Numbered from the stretch's first letter, positions 8,548-16,672 are shown. The stretch is 32,953 nt of DNA from Myxococcales bacterium (GCA_020431405.1 JAGQIK010000345.1:1-32953), one strand, 5' to 3'. Notes: generated by a model from the letters alone, not told the origin. Program-made: numbers and translations.

Positions 8548-10704
8548 GTGGGCGAGCGCGGGCCCGACAAGAACGCGGCGAAGCAGCCCCTCATCGGCGG
8601 CGGCGGCGGCGGCGGTCTGGCGGCGCATCTCGAACGCGCGCGACGCGATGCGTTTGTCGGTCGCAGCGACGAACAGCGCTGGTTCGAGACGCTGCTCGCG
8701 TCCGAGCAGCCCGTGGTCGGCTGGCTCTATGGCCCTGGCGGCATCGGCAAGAGCTCGCTGCTGCGCCGCTGGGCCGACCTGGCGCGCGAGCGTGGCTGCA
8801 CCGCCGTAACGCTCGACCTGCAACAGGTGCGCGCGTCCCCGAGCGAGATCATCGCGTGGCTCTGCACCGCCCTCGAGTCGATCGACGAAGAGGCGCTGGC
8901 CCGCCGTCTGGCCGCCGGGCCTCGCGTGGTGTTGCTCGTCGACACCTGGGAGCTCGGCGGCGCCTGCGAGGGTTGGATGCGGCAAGCGCTCCTGCCCTCG
9001 CTGCCGCCGCAGACTTTGGTGCTGTTCGCCGGTCGCCACGCGCCCTCTGGCGCCTGGCGCGACGACGACGGCTGGCGCGCGCTGCTGCGCGTGCTGCCGC
9101 TGCGCAACCTGACGCGCTCGGAGAGCAGCGAGCTGCTCGCGCGCGCCGGCGTCCCCGAAGCGCTGCACGAGATGCTGTGCGCGCTGACGCATGGCCACCC
9201 TTTCGCGCTAACGCTCACCGCCGAGCTGGCACGCGGTCGCGCGCAGTCGAGCGAGCCGCTGCGCTTCGATCAGGCGCCCGACGTGCTGCGCACACTGATG
9301 GACCGCTTCGTCACCAGCGTCCCCAGCGAGCAGCACCGGCGCGCGCTGCGTATCGCGGCGGTCGCACGCCACAGCACCGAAGCGCTGCTGCGCGCGATGA
9401 CCGCGCCGTCCGCCGAAGCCGCGGCGAGCGAGACACCCCGCGAGTGCTTCGAGTGGCTGCGCAGGCTGCCCTTCGTCTTGGAGGGACCGCGCGGGCTCTA
9501 CCCGCACGATCTGGCACGCGACGTCATCGGCGCCGAGTTCCGCTGGCGCGACCCCGAGGGCTTTCGCAAGCTGATCCACCAGCTCACCTTCTGCCTGCTC
9601 GATCTGATGCGGGACCTGGAAGGCACGGCGCAGGAAGAGGCCTTCCTCGAGCTGCTCTACCTCAACCGCATCAACCCGAAGCTCCACGACTTCTTCGACT
9701 TCGAGGGCCTCGGCAGCGGCTGGGCCGACCGCCCTCGCCCCGATGGCGCCGACCGCGATGCCGTGCACGCGCTGGTCAGCGAGGCCTTCGGGGCGGCAGC
9801 GCGACCCGCGCTGGACTACTGGCTCGAGCGCCAGCGCGGCAGCTTCAGCGTGCTGCGCTCGCCGCTGGGCGAGCCGGTGGCGCTCTCGGGGCACCTGGTG
9901 CTCGCTGGTATCAGCGCCGAGGACCGCCGCGCCGATCCCGTGATGTGCGCGCTCGCCGACGACATCGAAGCCCGCGGCGGGCTGCTCGCCGACCAGCACA
10001 TCGTCGTCACGCGCTATCTCGTCGGCCAGGGCGCCGACGGCGACAAGCGACTACGCCACAATCGCCAGCAGATGCGGTACCTCAGCGTGCCCAACCTGGC
10101 CTTCGCCTACGTGCTTCACCCACACGCCGAGCCGTGGCTCGCAGCGCACGCCCACGCCGACTTCACGCGCGCGAGCGCGCTCGAAGCGCACCTCGCGGTC
10201 CTCGAGGCCGCGCCGCGCGGCGCCTTCGCGCGCGACTTTCGCACGAGCTCGGCAGAGGCCTGGCTCGAGCTGCTGGTCGAGCGCAGCCTGATGAGCGCGA
10301 GCGACGACTACGGCGCGAGCAGCTCGGCGTCGGCCGTGCTAGCGCTGTCGCGCGAGGAGTTCGCCGGCGCCGTCCACCAGGCGCTGCGCGACTACAGCCG
10401 GCCCACCGAGCTGGCGAAGAACGCGCTGCTCGCTGCTCGTTGCGTGGTGCTCGCGGCGGGCGGCGCCCAACGCGCAGACACCCTGCGCGAGCTGATCGAC
10501 AGCGCGCTGCAGTCGTTTGGCGATCACCCGCGCGACCATGGCTATGCTCGGGCCGTGCGCGCGACATACATCGATGGCGCCCGCACGCAGGAGGCGGCCG
10601 CGGAGCGCCTCTCGATGGCGTTCAGCACCTACCGCCGCCACCTGGCGCGCGGCGTCGAGCGCGTCACAGAGTGGCTGTGGCAACGCGAGCTCGGCGCGAC
10701 CTGA
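8548..10704 (+). CDS. STAND-type P-loop NTPase, possible regulator
   Basis: The 718-residue protein starts at GTG 8548 with AGGA 7 nt upstream. The N-terminus carries a poly-Gly tract (residues 17-23). Then comes an ATPase module: FVGRSDE preamble, Walker A GPGGIGKSS (about 62-70), Walker B VVLLVDTWE with Asp132, and a sensor-like VLFAGRH. The order and the arm-like helices afterwards fit STAND/AP-ATPase signalling NTPases. The middle holds no recognisable repeats. The C-terminal 45 residues (ARTQEAAAERLSMAFSTYRR and onward) resemble a helix-turn-helix module found at the end of some STAND regulators, with the STYRRHL and RVTEWLW elements. No signal peptide is present. Function is unproven: it may act as a transcriptional regulator or as a signalling switch. 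It faces away from the acyl-CoA synthetase gene. Confidence 0.8.
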   Translation: MGERGPDKNAAKQPLIGGGGGGGLAAHLERARRDAFVGRSDEQRWFETLLASEQPVVGWLYGPGGIGKSSLLRRWADLARERGCTAVTLDLQQVRASPSEIIAWLCTALESIDEEALARRLAAGPRVVLLVDTWELGGACEGWMRQALLPSLPPQTLVLFAGRHAPSGAWRDDDGWRALLRVLPLRNLTRSESSELLARAGVPEALHEMLCALTHGHPFALTLTAELARGRAQSSEPLRFDQAPDVLRTLMDRFVTSVPSEQHRRALRIAAVARHSTEALLRAMTAPSAEAAASETPRECFEWLRRLPFVLEGPRGLYPHDLARDVIGAEFRWRDPEGFRKLIHQLTFCLLDLMRDLEGTAQEEAFLELLYLNRINPKLHDFFDFEGLGSGWADRPRPDGADRDAVHALVSEAFGAAARPALDYWLERQRGSFSVLRSPLGEPVALSGHLVLAGISAEDRRADPVMCALADDIEARGGLLADQHIVVTRYLVGQGADGDKRLRHNRQQMRYLSVPNLAFAYVLHPHAEPWLAAHAHADFTRASALEAHLAVLEAAPRGAFARDFRTSSAEAWLELLVERSLMSASDDYGASSSASAVLALSREEFAGAVHQALRDYSRPTELAKNALLAARCVVLAAGGAQRADTLRELIDSALQSFGDHPRDHGYARAVRATYIDGARTQEAAAERLSMAFSTYRRHLARGVERVTEWLWQRELGAT

Positions 10705-10753
10705 CGCGGGCCGGCCGCCGGCCGAGAGCGAGACGACGGGCGCGACCGGCGGA

Positions 10754-10790
10754 GGAGGTTGCCGCCGCCGCCCACACGCGAGACACTTGG
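10754..10790 (+). repeat. 37-nt interspersed repeat, copy 1
   Basis: The segment starting GGAGGTTGCCGC and ending GACACTTGG matches 14351-14387 at 32 of 37 positions with no gaps. It ends 6 nt before the ATG at 10797 and does not lie in a convincing gene. No third copy was seen in this window. Confidence 0.6.
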
Positions 10791-10796
10791 CGGCGC

Positions 10797-12515
10797 ATGA
10801 GCAGCGACCACGAGGTTCGAACACGTCGCCGCGAGTTCATCGGCGCGCTGGCCGGCGGCGGCCTGGCGCTGTCGGCGTGCGAGCGGCGACCGGCGACGCC
10901 GAGCTTCGACGAGATCGCCGACGTCATCGTCGTCGGCGCCGGCGCGGCAGGGCTCAGTTGTGCCTGCACCGCCAAGAGCAGCGGCGCCACGGTGATCGTG
11001 CTCGAGAAGGGGCCAGTGGCCGGCGGCACCACCTCCAAGTCGGGCGGCTTCTACTGGATCTTCAACAACGCGTTCATGCGCGCCAAAGGCATCGCCGATC
11101 CCAAGCCCGCGGCGCTGCGCTTCATGGCGGCCCTCGCAGCGCCGCATCGCTACGATCCGGCGTCGCCGACGCTCGGTCTGACGGCGCGCGAGCACAGCTG
11201 CATCGAGGCCTACTTCGACCACGGCAGCAAAGCGATCGAGCACCTCGAGCGCATCGGCGCGCTCAAGTCGAAGTGGTGGCCTCGCATCCTCGACTACTTC
11301 GCTCACCATCCCGACAACAAGGCGCCGCGCGGTCGAAGCCTCACGCCCAGCTCGCGCACGCAGCCGCGGCCGCCGCTCGGCCACGAGCTGGTGCGACAGC
11401 TGCAGGCGTACCTTCTCGGCAAGGGCGTCAAGATCAGGACCCGGCATCGCGCCTCGGCGCTGATCAGAGACGACAAGGGGCGCGTGACCGGCCTCGAGGT
11501 CGCGGCGCGCGGCGGGAAGTCGCTGCGCCTCGGCGCGCGCAAAGGCGTGGTCTTCGCCAGCGGCGGTTTCCCTCACGACGTCAGTCTTTGCGAGGCCTAC
11601 CTCGAGGGGCCGATCTTCGGCTCGTGCGCCGTGCCGAGCTGCGAGGGCGACTTCATGCGCATCGCCGCCACCGCCAACGCGTCGATGGGCAACGTCAAGA
11701 ACGCCTGGTGGTCGCAGGTGGTGCTCGAGGAAGCGCTCGCGATGCGAAGCGTGGCCAACAACCTCGCCTTCCTGCGCAACGACATGATCCTCGTCGACCG
11801 TACGGGCAAACGCGTGGTCAACGAGTCGTCTTTCTACCACGAGCGCACGCAGGTGCACTTTCGCCAGGATCCGCGCACTGGCGGCTACTCCGAGCTGTTG
11901 CTGTTCCTGGTATGGAGCAGCCACGGAAAGAAGAAGGCCGACTTTCACGGCGACGAGTACGCGCTCAACGTCAAGACCGTCGCCGCGCTGCGCGAGCAGC
12001 TGAGCGCGCGGCTCGCTAAGGTCGCTCGCCGGACGGGCGGCTTCACCCTCGACGCGTCATTCGAAGCGGGCCTGGCGCAGACCATCGAGCGCTACAACGG
12101 CTTCGCCAAAACTGGCAAAGACGAAGACTTTCGGCGCGGCGAGACGCCGTGCGAGCGCGCGATCGCCCTGCAGATGGGCGGCGCCAGCGCACGCGCGGCA
12201 AAGAACCCGGCGCTGCGCGCGCTCGACCTCGAAGGCGGCCTTTTCGCCATGATCGTCGCGCCAGGCGTGCTCGACAGCAAGGGCGGCCCCGCGGTCAACG
12301 CCAACGCCCAGCTGCTCGATCTTGCCGAAAAGCCGATCATTGGCCTCTACGGCGCGGGCAACTGCGTCGCCTCGCCAGCGCTCGGCGGCTATCCGGCGGG
12401 CGGCATCACCATCGGTCCAGCGCTGACGTTCGGCTACCTCGCCGCCAAGCACGCGTCAGCGCAGAAGGCGCGCGACATCGGCGAGGTGCGCGCGCGGCAG
12501 GCTAGGAAGGCCTGA
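10797..12515 (+). CDS. Tat-exported FAD-dependent dehydrogenase (FAD_binding_2 family)
   Basis: The 572-residue protein begins with a twin-arginine signal, TRRREFIGAL, whose hydrophobic stretch ends in LSAC (Cys28). It is thus probably a Tat-exported lipoprotein. The dinucleotide-binding motif VIVVGAGAAGLS spans about residues 43-54, followed by VLEKGPVAGGTTSKSGG, which is diagnostic of the fumarate reductase/3-ketosteroid dehydrogenase flavoprotein class. The C-terminal FAD motif LYGAGNCVASPALGGYPAGG closes the flavin site. The substrate cannot be read from sequence: steroid, alpha/beta-hydroxy acid or sugar-derived keto compounds are possible. Its stop overlaps the start of the cytochrome gene (TGATG), strong evidence of an operon. 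The cytochrome is a natural electron acceptor. Confidence 0.9.
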   Translation: MSSDHEVRTRRREFIGALAGGGLALSACERRPATPSFDEIADVIVVGAGAAGLSCACTAKSSGATVIVLEKGPVAGGTTSKSGGFYWIFNNAFMRAKGIADPKPAALRFMAALAAPHRYDPASPTLGLTAREHSCIEAYFDHGSKAIEHLERIGALKSKWWPRILDYFAHHPDNKAPRGRSLTPSSRTQPRPPLGHELVRQLQAYLLGKGVKIRTRHRASALIRDDKGRVTGLEVAARGGKSLRLGARKGVVFASGGFPHDVSLCEAYLEGPIFGSCAVPSCEGDFMRIAATANASMGNVKNAWWSQVVLEEALAMRSVANNLAFLRNDMILVDRTGKRVVNESSFYHERTQVHFRQDPRTGGYSELLLFLVWSSHGKKKADFHGDEYALNVKTVAALREQLSARLAKVARRTGGFTLDASFEAGLAQTIERYNGFAKTGKDEDFRRGETPCERAIALQMGGASARAAKNPALRALDLEGGLFAMIVAPGVLDSKGGPAVNANAQLLDLAEKPIIGLYGAGNCVASPALGGYPAGGITIGPALTFGYLAAKHASAQKARDIGEVRARQARKA

Positions 12516-12964
12516 TGCGTCTCGCGGCCGTGTGCCGCTCGCTGCTGCTCGTCGGCCTGGCGCTCGTCGGATGCAGCGACGCGAAGAAGCCCCGTCGCCG
12601 CAGCGCGCGCCTGACGCCCTTTCATCGCGAGATCCAGCCGATCCTCGATCAGCGTTGCGTGGTCTGCCACCTGGTGAAGGCGCCGCAGGAGAAGCTCGTG
12701 CTCGAGGACTCGCACACCCCTGCGAGCCTCGTCGGCGTGCCCAGCAAGCAGTCGCCGCTGCGTCTGGTGGAGCCCGGGAAGCCCGACAAGAGCTATCTTC
12801 TACTGAAGCTGCGCGGCGAGCATCTCGCGCGCGGCGGCAAGGGCAAGCGCATGCCGCTCGACGCGAAGCTGCCCGCCGAGCAACTCGAACGCATCGCGCG
12901 TTGGATCCGAAGTCTGGGCAGCAAGGGTCTGGGCAGCAAGAGCTTGGGGAGCAAGAGGCGCTAG
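12515..12964 (+). CDS. Mono-heme c-type cytochrome lipoprotein
   Basis: The 149-residue lipoprotein has lipobox LVGC (Cys20) and a single heme site CVVCH at residues 48-52 within IQPILDQRCVVCH, the form common in exported cytochromes of planctomycetes and myxobacteria. Met113 in KGKRMPLD is the likely distal heme ligand. A helix (AEQLERIARWIRSL) completes the small cytochrome fold. The tail holds three LGSK units in tandem. It overlaps the flavoenzyme gene by one base and is followed by an exported isomerase-like gene, so a role in taking electrons from the flavoenzyme is likely but inferred. Confidence 0.9.
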   Translation: MRLAAVCRSLLLVGLALVGCSDAKKPRRRSARLTPFHREIQPILDQRCVVCHLVKAPQEKLVLEDSHTPASLVGVPSKQSPLRLVEPGKPDKSYLLLKLRGEHLARGGKGKRMPLDAKLPAEQLERIARWIRSLGSKGLGSKSLGSKRR

Positions 12965-12980
12965 ACACGGGAGGTGGCAG

Positions 12981-13910
12981 GTGAAACAGCCGTTGATGGA
13001 ACGTCGCGAAGCGCTGCTGCTGCTGGCTGGCGGCGCCGCCATCGCCGAAGGCTGCGCAGCTGAGGCCAAGACGACGCCACGTCAGCCACGTTCTCGGCGG
13101 GGCGGCTCGGATGGGCGCGTGGTCCGCAACGGACGCGTCAAGCAAGGCGTTGCGCTGTGGCCGTGGACCTTCAAGCGCAAAGTGCCCCTCGAGAATCTGC
13201 TCGCGCAGGCGGCAGCGATGGGCCTCTCTTCGGCCGACATGGTTCCGCCACAGCTGTGGCAGCGCGTGCGCGCGGCGGGGCTCCAGGTCTCGGTGGGCCT
13301 GCCGCTGCACGGCGGTGCGATGAGCATCAGCAAAGGCATCAACGTGCGCGCTAACCACGACGGCATCGTGCGCGCATTCGAGGTGATGGTGCCGCGCGCC
13401 GCCGCCGCGAAGGTGCCCAACCTCGTCTGCTCCTTCGGCAACCGGCAGCCCAAGATGTCGCGCGACGAGGCGATCAGCAACTCGGTGGCGTGCCTCAACC
13501 GCTGCAAGGGCAGCGCCGAGAAGCACGGCGTCACGCTGGTGCTCGAGATCCTCAACAGCAAGCGCGACCACGTCGGCTACATCGGCGACTCCAGCGCTTA
13601 CGCGCTCGAGATCATCAAGGCGGTGGCTTCATCGCACGTCAAGCTGCTCTTCGACATCTATCACGCGCAGGTCAGCGAAGGCGACGTGACGCAGACGATC
13701 AAAGAGCAGCACGCGTGGATCGCGCACTACCAGATCGCCGGCAACCCGGGCCGCCACGAGATCGACGACAGTCAGGAGCTCAACTACCCCTCGATCCTGA
13801 GGGCGATCCTTGCCACCGGCTACAAGGGATATGTCGTGCACGAGTTCGTGCCGACCAAGCCCGACCCCATCGCTTCGCTGCGCGAAGCCGCGCGCATCTG
13901 TGATGTCTGA
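12981..13910 (+). CDS. Exported TIM-barrel sugar isomerase/epimerase, hydroxypyruvate-isomerase-like
   Basis: The 309-residue protein starts at GTG 12981 with GGGAGG 6 nt upstream. An ATG 15 nt downstream is less well placed. The N-terminus has ERREALLLLAGGA, a Tat-like signal, with Cys25 shortly after. The rest is a xylose-isomerase-like TIM barrel. The metal-site residues appear as Glu189 (LVLEILNSK), Asp225 and His228 (LLFDIYHAQ), Gln251 and Glu288 (VVHEFVP). Their spacing matches that of E. coli hydroxypyruvate isomerase as I recall it. Hyi enzymes are normally cytoplasmic, so an exported form is notable. It lies 16 nt after the cytochrome gene in the same apparent operon and may act on the substrate or product of the flavoenzyme. 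Confidence 0.88.
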   Translation: MKQPLMERREALLLLAGGAAIAEGCAAEAKTTPRQPRSRRGGSDGRVVRNGRVKQGVALWPWTFKRKVPLENLLAQAAAMGLSSADMVPPQLWQRVRAAGLQVSVGLPLHGGAMSISKGINVRANHDGIVRAFEVMVPRAAAAKVPNLVCSFGNRQPKMSRDEAISNSVACLNRCKGSAEKHGVTLVLEILNSKRDHVGYIGDSSAYALEIIKAVASSHVKLLFDIYHAQVSEGDVTQTIKEQHAWIAHYQIAGNPGRHEIDDSQELNYPSILRAILATGYKGYVVHEFVPTKPDPIASLREAARICDV

Positions 13911-13949
13911 CGACGAGCCCCTCGCCGCGCAGGGTCGCGGCGAGCGCTG

Positions 13950-14417
13950 ATGCGCCAGCTGGCCCGCAACGCCGCGCTGATCCTCTTCGCGGCCCTCGGC
14001 GCGTACCTGCTGTCGCTGCCGCTCTCGGCGCGCCTGGCGCTGCTGTTCGCCAAGTCGGCACTGAGCTCGCCGCTCGGCGCGGTGCTGCTGGCGTTGCTGG
14101 CGCTCGACCTGAGCAAGCTGCCAACCCTGCTGCTGATGGGCTGGCTCTTCGGGCGCGGCGTGACGCTCTCACCGGCGAGCACGGCCGCGGCGCTGGTGGC
14201 GACAACCTACGCGCTCGAGGTGGGCGTCTCGCTGCTGCTCGACGAGACGCGCTGGATGAAGAGCGCCAGCGTGCTGCTCGCGCGCGCCGCCGCGATGTTC
14301 GTGCTGATCTTCGTCACCCGCCTGGTGATCAAACGCGCGGCGCCCGCGAGGGAAGTTGCCGCGGCCGCCGACACGCGGGACACTTCGAATGAACCTGGGG
14401 ATTCCGACGCGCGATGA
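13950..14417 (+). CDS. Small four-helix membrane protein of unknown function
   Basis: The 155-residue protein has about four hydrophobic segments: residues 8-24, 39-66, 77-98 and 107-128. A hydrophilic, charged C-terminal tail follows. I do not recognise a family. Its last four bases overlap the pssA start (ATGA), so the two are translationally coupled and probably act in the same membrane context. Part of the tail (EVAAAADTRDTS) is encoded by the second copy of a 37-nt repeat, so the gene end may have been captured from the repeat. Confidence 0.75.
   Translation: MRQLARNAALILFAALGAYLLSLPLSARLALLFAKSALSSPLGAVLLALLALDLSKLPTLLLMGWLFGRGVTLSPASTAAALVATTYALEVGVSLLLDETRWMKSASVLLARAAAMFVLIFVTRLVIKRAAPAREVAAAADTRDTSNEPGDSDAR
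14351..14387 (+). repeat. 37-nt interspersed repeat, copy 2
   Basis: This segment, starting GGAAGTTGCCGC and ending GACACTTCG, matches 10754-10790 at 32 of 37 positions. It lies inside the 3' end of the small membrane protein gene and ends 26 nt before the pssA start. In this copy GAAGT...ACTTC and CCGCG...CGCGG can pair as an imperfect hairpin. Copy 1 cannot do so as well, so the shared feature is the sequence rather than the fold. Confidence 0.6.
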
Positions 14418-15373
14418 ACGTCCGCAAGACATTCTTCATCCTCCCCAACCTCTTCACGCTCACCAACATCCTGTGCGGCTTCTTCGCGATCACGCTCTGC
14501 GCCGGCGGCCGCGATGAAGACCTCTACCAGGCCGCGCTGGCGATCTGTTTCGGCTTCTTCTTTGACCTATTCGACGGCCGCGTAGCGCGGCTGACGCGCA
14601 CGCAGAGCGAGCTCGGCGAGCAGCTCGACTCGCTGGCCGACGTGGTGACCTTCGGCGCGGCGCCGGCGATGCTGGTCTATCGTTGGGGGCTGACGCAGTT
14701 CGGCCTCTGGGGCGTGTTCATCGCGTTTCTTTTTCTCGGCGCGGGCGCCATGCGCCTGGCGCGCTTCAACGTGCTCGCCGCGCGCGAGCGCGAGGCGAAG
14801 AAACAAGCCGAAGAGCAAAAGGCCGCCGAGGCAGAGCTCGAAGGCCCGCCCGAGCGCGCCGTGGTGGAGGGCGAGCACGAGGCCGAGGAGCCGGGGTCCG
14901 GCGGCAAACGCCGCCAGCCGGCCTACTTTCTCGGCCTCTCGATCCCGGCGGCCGCCGCCACCATCGTCTCGCTCGTCGTGGTGCACCATCACGTCGGCGG
15001 CCAGTACGTCGCCTACAGCCAAAGCGCCATCGCCGTGCTGGTGGTGGTGCTGTCCTACCTGATGGTCAGCCGCGTGCGCTTCCGCTCGTTCAAGGACCTG
15101 CGCGTGTCGCGCCGCTCGCTGGCGGTGACGTTTCTGCTGCTCATCGCCAGCATCCTCATCATCACGCGCCTGCGCGCCTCGTTCGTGTTCCTGTTTCTGA
15201 TCTCGGCGTATATCGCGCTCGGCCTCACCGAAGAGGTCTACCGCTTCGCCGCCGAGCGGCGCCGCGCGCGACGCGCCGCCAAGCTCGCCGCCGGCACGCC
15301 CCTCGATCAGGACGACGAAGAGCCGGAAGACGACGAAGACGAGGTGTTGCGCGAGCTGGGCGCGGACCCGTAG
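14414..15373 (+). CDS. pssA: CDP-diacylglycerol-serine O-phosphatidyltransferase
   Basis: The 319-residue integral membrane enzyme makes phosphatidylserine from CDP-diacylglycerol and serine. The N-terminus FFILPNLFTLTNILCGFFAI is typical of PssA. The CDP-alcohol phosphotransferase motif is intact: Asp51-x2-Asp54-Gly-x2-Ala-Arg59-x8-Gly68-x3-Asp72-x3-Asp76. RLARFNV follows, as in the PssA II subclass. A charged, Glu/Ala-rich insertion (about residues 121-168) sits between the RFNV block and FLGLSIPAAA, where most homologues have a short loop. An acidic tail (DDEEPEDDEDEV) ends the protein. It overlaps the preceding gene by 4 nt. A phosphatidylglycerol-type relative is less likely given the N-terminal block. 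Confidence 0.9.
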   Translation: MNVRKTFFILPNLFTLTNILCGFFAITLCAGGRDEDLYQAALAICFGFFFDLFDGRVARLTRTQSELGEQLDSLADVVTFGAAPAMLVYRWGLTQFGLWGVFIAFLFLGAGAMRLARFNVLAAREREAKKQAEEQKAAEAELEGPPERAVVEGEHEAEEPGSGGKRRQPAYFLGLSIPAAAATIVSLVVVHHHVGGQYVAYSQSAIAVLVVVLSYLMVSRVRFRSFKDLRVSRRSLAVTFLLLIASILIITRLRASFVFLFLISAYIALGLTEEVYRFAAERRRARRAAKLAAGTPLDQDDEEPEDDEDEVLRELGADP

Positions 15374-15381
15374 AGCCGAGC

Positions 15382-15416
15382 TCAGGCCTCAGGCCTCGGG
15401 CCTCGGGCCTCGGGCC
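15382..15416. repeat. Five tandem 7-bp units across a stop codon
   Basis: Five consecutive units of TC(A/G)GGCC occupy the short gap and the 3' end of the minus-strand gene whose stop is at 15389. On that strand the units read GGCC(T/C)GA, and one of them supplies the TGA. Seven is not a multiple of three, so gain or loss of a unit would change the C-terminus. Confidence 0.75.
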
Positions 15417-16672
15417 GCAGTGGCCCAGCGCCGCAGCGTCTCGTCGATGCGCTCCAGATAGCCCCCATCGCGCACGATCTCGACGTAGCCCGGCACGGCG
15501 CCGACCCACTGGCGCATGCGCACGTTGGGCTCGTCGGTGAGATAGAGCGTCTCGAGGCCGAGCAGCGCCGGTCCGTCCATGCCCGCCGTCGTCACGCCGA
15601 TCTGGCCGACCAGGCGCTGCTCGCGCCGCATGTGCTCGAACAGCGCGAGCTGCGCGCGGCGCATGTCGATGCCCTGAAAGAGCGGCCGCCGCCAGCACAG
15701 CGTGAGGTCGACGGTGCCGGGCGGCAGCTCGCCGCGCGGCGTGTCGCCGAAGAGCACCGGCTGAAGCCCCGTGGCGCGTGCGCGGCGCGCGATCTCGCAC
15801 AGCTCGCCGTGGTCGGTGTTGCGCGTGGGGTGATGCACAGCATAGCGGACCCACAGCATCACCCTGCCGCCCTGCTCCGGTGTGCCCGCGAGCGCGGCGT
15901 CGGCGAGCTCGGCGATGGCCGCCGAGGTCGGCTCGTCACCAAGAAACGCCGCCCGCAAGCTGCGCTGCGCAGCGAGCGGGTCGCGCCGAAAGGCGCGCGC
16001 CACGATCTCGGTGAGGTGCTTGTTGCTGCGCGGGCGCGGGCGGTACGGCCCGAGCCTCGCGCCGAGGCCCGCGTCGCGCAGGAAGCGCTCGGCCTGCGCG
16101 CTCTGCGGCTGCTCGGGCTCGATCTGGATCGCCACGCCGGCCAGCACCGAGGCCGCCGCTAGATACCAGCCCTCGCCGAAGGAAAACCCCGGGTCGGCGT
16201 GGAACGTGTAGGCGTGGTTGCGCTCGTCGATGATACGGCGTGCCTCGGCCGCCGCGATCCGCCCCGCCTCGCCCGCCTTCGCCGCGGCGCGCGTGTCGAG
16301 CCTCCTCGCCACCCGCGCCGCCTCGCGCGCGAAGCGCTCCGCGTCGTCGACGATGGAAGCCACGCGCTGCCAGCCATCGTCGCACGCCTCGACTGTCGGC
16401 GCGCGCTGGCTGCCGCGCGACAGCTGCCCCGCCCCGTAGCACGCGTCGCGCGCGCGCGCGGCGTAGGCTCTGACCAGCGTCAGACGCGCGACGGCCACCG
16501 TGTGCGGAGAGACCGTCGCATCCTCGCTGTGCTCGGCGACCGCGAGCACGCGCTTCGCACGCTTGATCACGCGCTCGAGCTGGCGCCGGTGATGCTCGCG
16601 CCCACGCCACCGGCGCAGCGCGTCGGCGAGCAGCGCCGCGGCCTCGTGCGCGAGGGTGTCCGCATCGAGCAT
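15389..16672 (-). CDS. Conserved-looking protein of unknown function, helical N-half and Rossmann-like C-half
   Basis: The 427-residue product starts at ATG 16672, with an in-frame TAG 30 nt upstream. The N-terminal 240 residues are Ala/Arg-rich helices with no signal peptide or TM. The C-terminal part alternates strands and helices (RVMLWVRYAVHHPTRNTDHG, LQPVLFGDTPRGELP, LVGQIGVTTAGMDGPALLGL, ETLYLTDEPNVRMRQWVGA), resembling the nucleotide-sugar-binding half of a GT-B glycosyltransferase-like fold. I cannot name the family. A 51-nt gap separates it from the divergent GH31 gene. The extreme C-terminus is encoded by 7-bp tandem repeats. It converges on pssA. Confidence 0.75.
   Translation of the reverse strand: MLDADTLAHEAAALLADALRRWRGREHHRRQLERVIKRAKRVLAVAEHSEDATVSPHTVAVARLTLVRAYAARARDACYGAGQLSRGSQRAPTVEACDDGWQRVASIVDDAERFAREAARVARRLDTRAAAKAGEAGRIAAAEARRIIDERNHAYTFHADPGFSFGEGWYLAAASVLAGVAIQIEPEQPQSAQAERFLRDAGLGARLGPYRPRPRSNKHLTEIVARAFRRDPLAAQRSLRAAFLGDEPTSAAIAELADAALAGTPEQGGRVMLWVRYAVHHPTRNTDHGELCEIARRARATGLQPVLFGDTPRGELPPGTVDLTLCWRRPLFQGIDMRRAQLALFEHMRREQRLVGQIGVTTAGMDGPALLGLETLYLTDEPNVRMRQWVGAVPGYVEIVRDGGYLERIDETLRRWATAARGPRPEA

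Noticed and set aside
6452-8809. A 785-codon plus-strand frame over the acyl-CoA synthetase
   Set aside because: His/Arg/Gln-rich translation without domains, antisense to a gene with complete catalytic motifs.
8856-10796. A long in-frame upstream extension of the flavoenzyme
   Set aside because: The added residues are Arg/Ala-rich noise overlapping the STAND gene. The Tat signal at ATG 10797 fixes the start.
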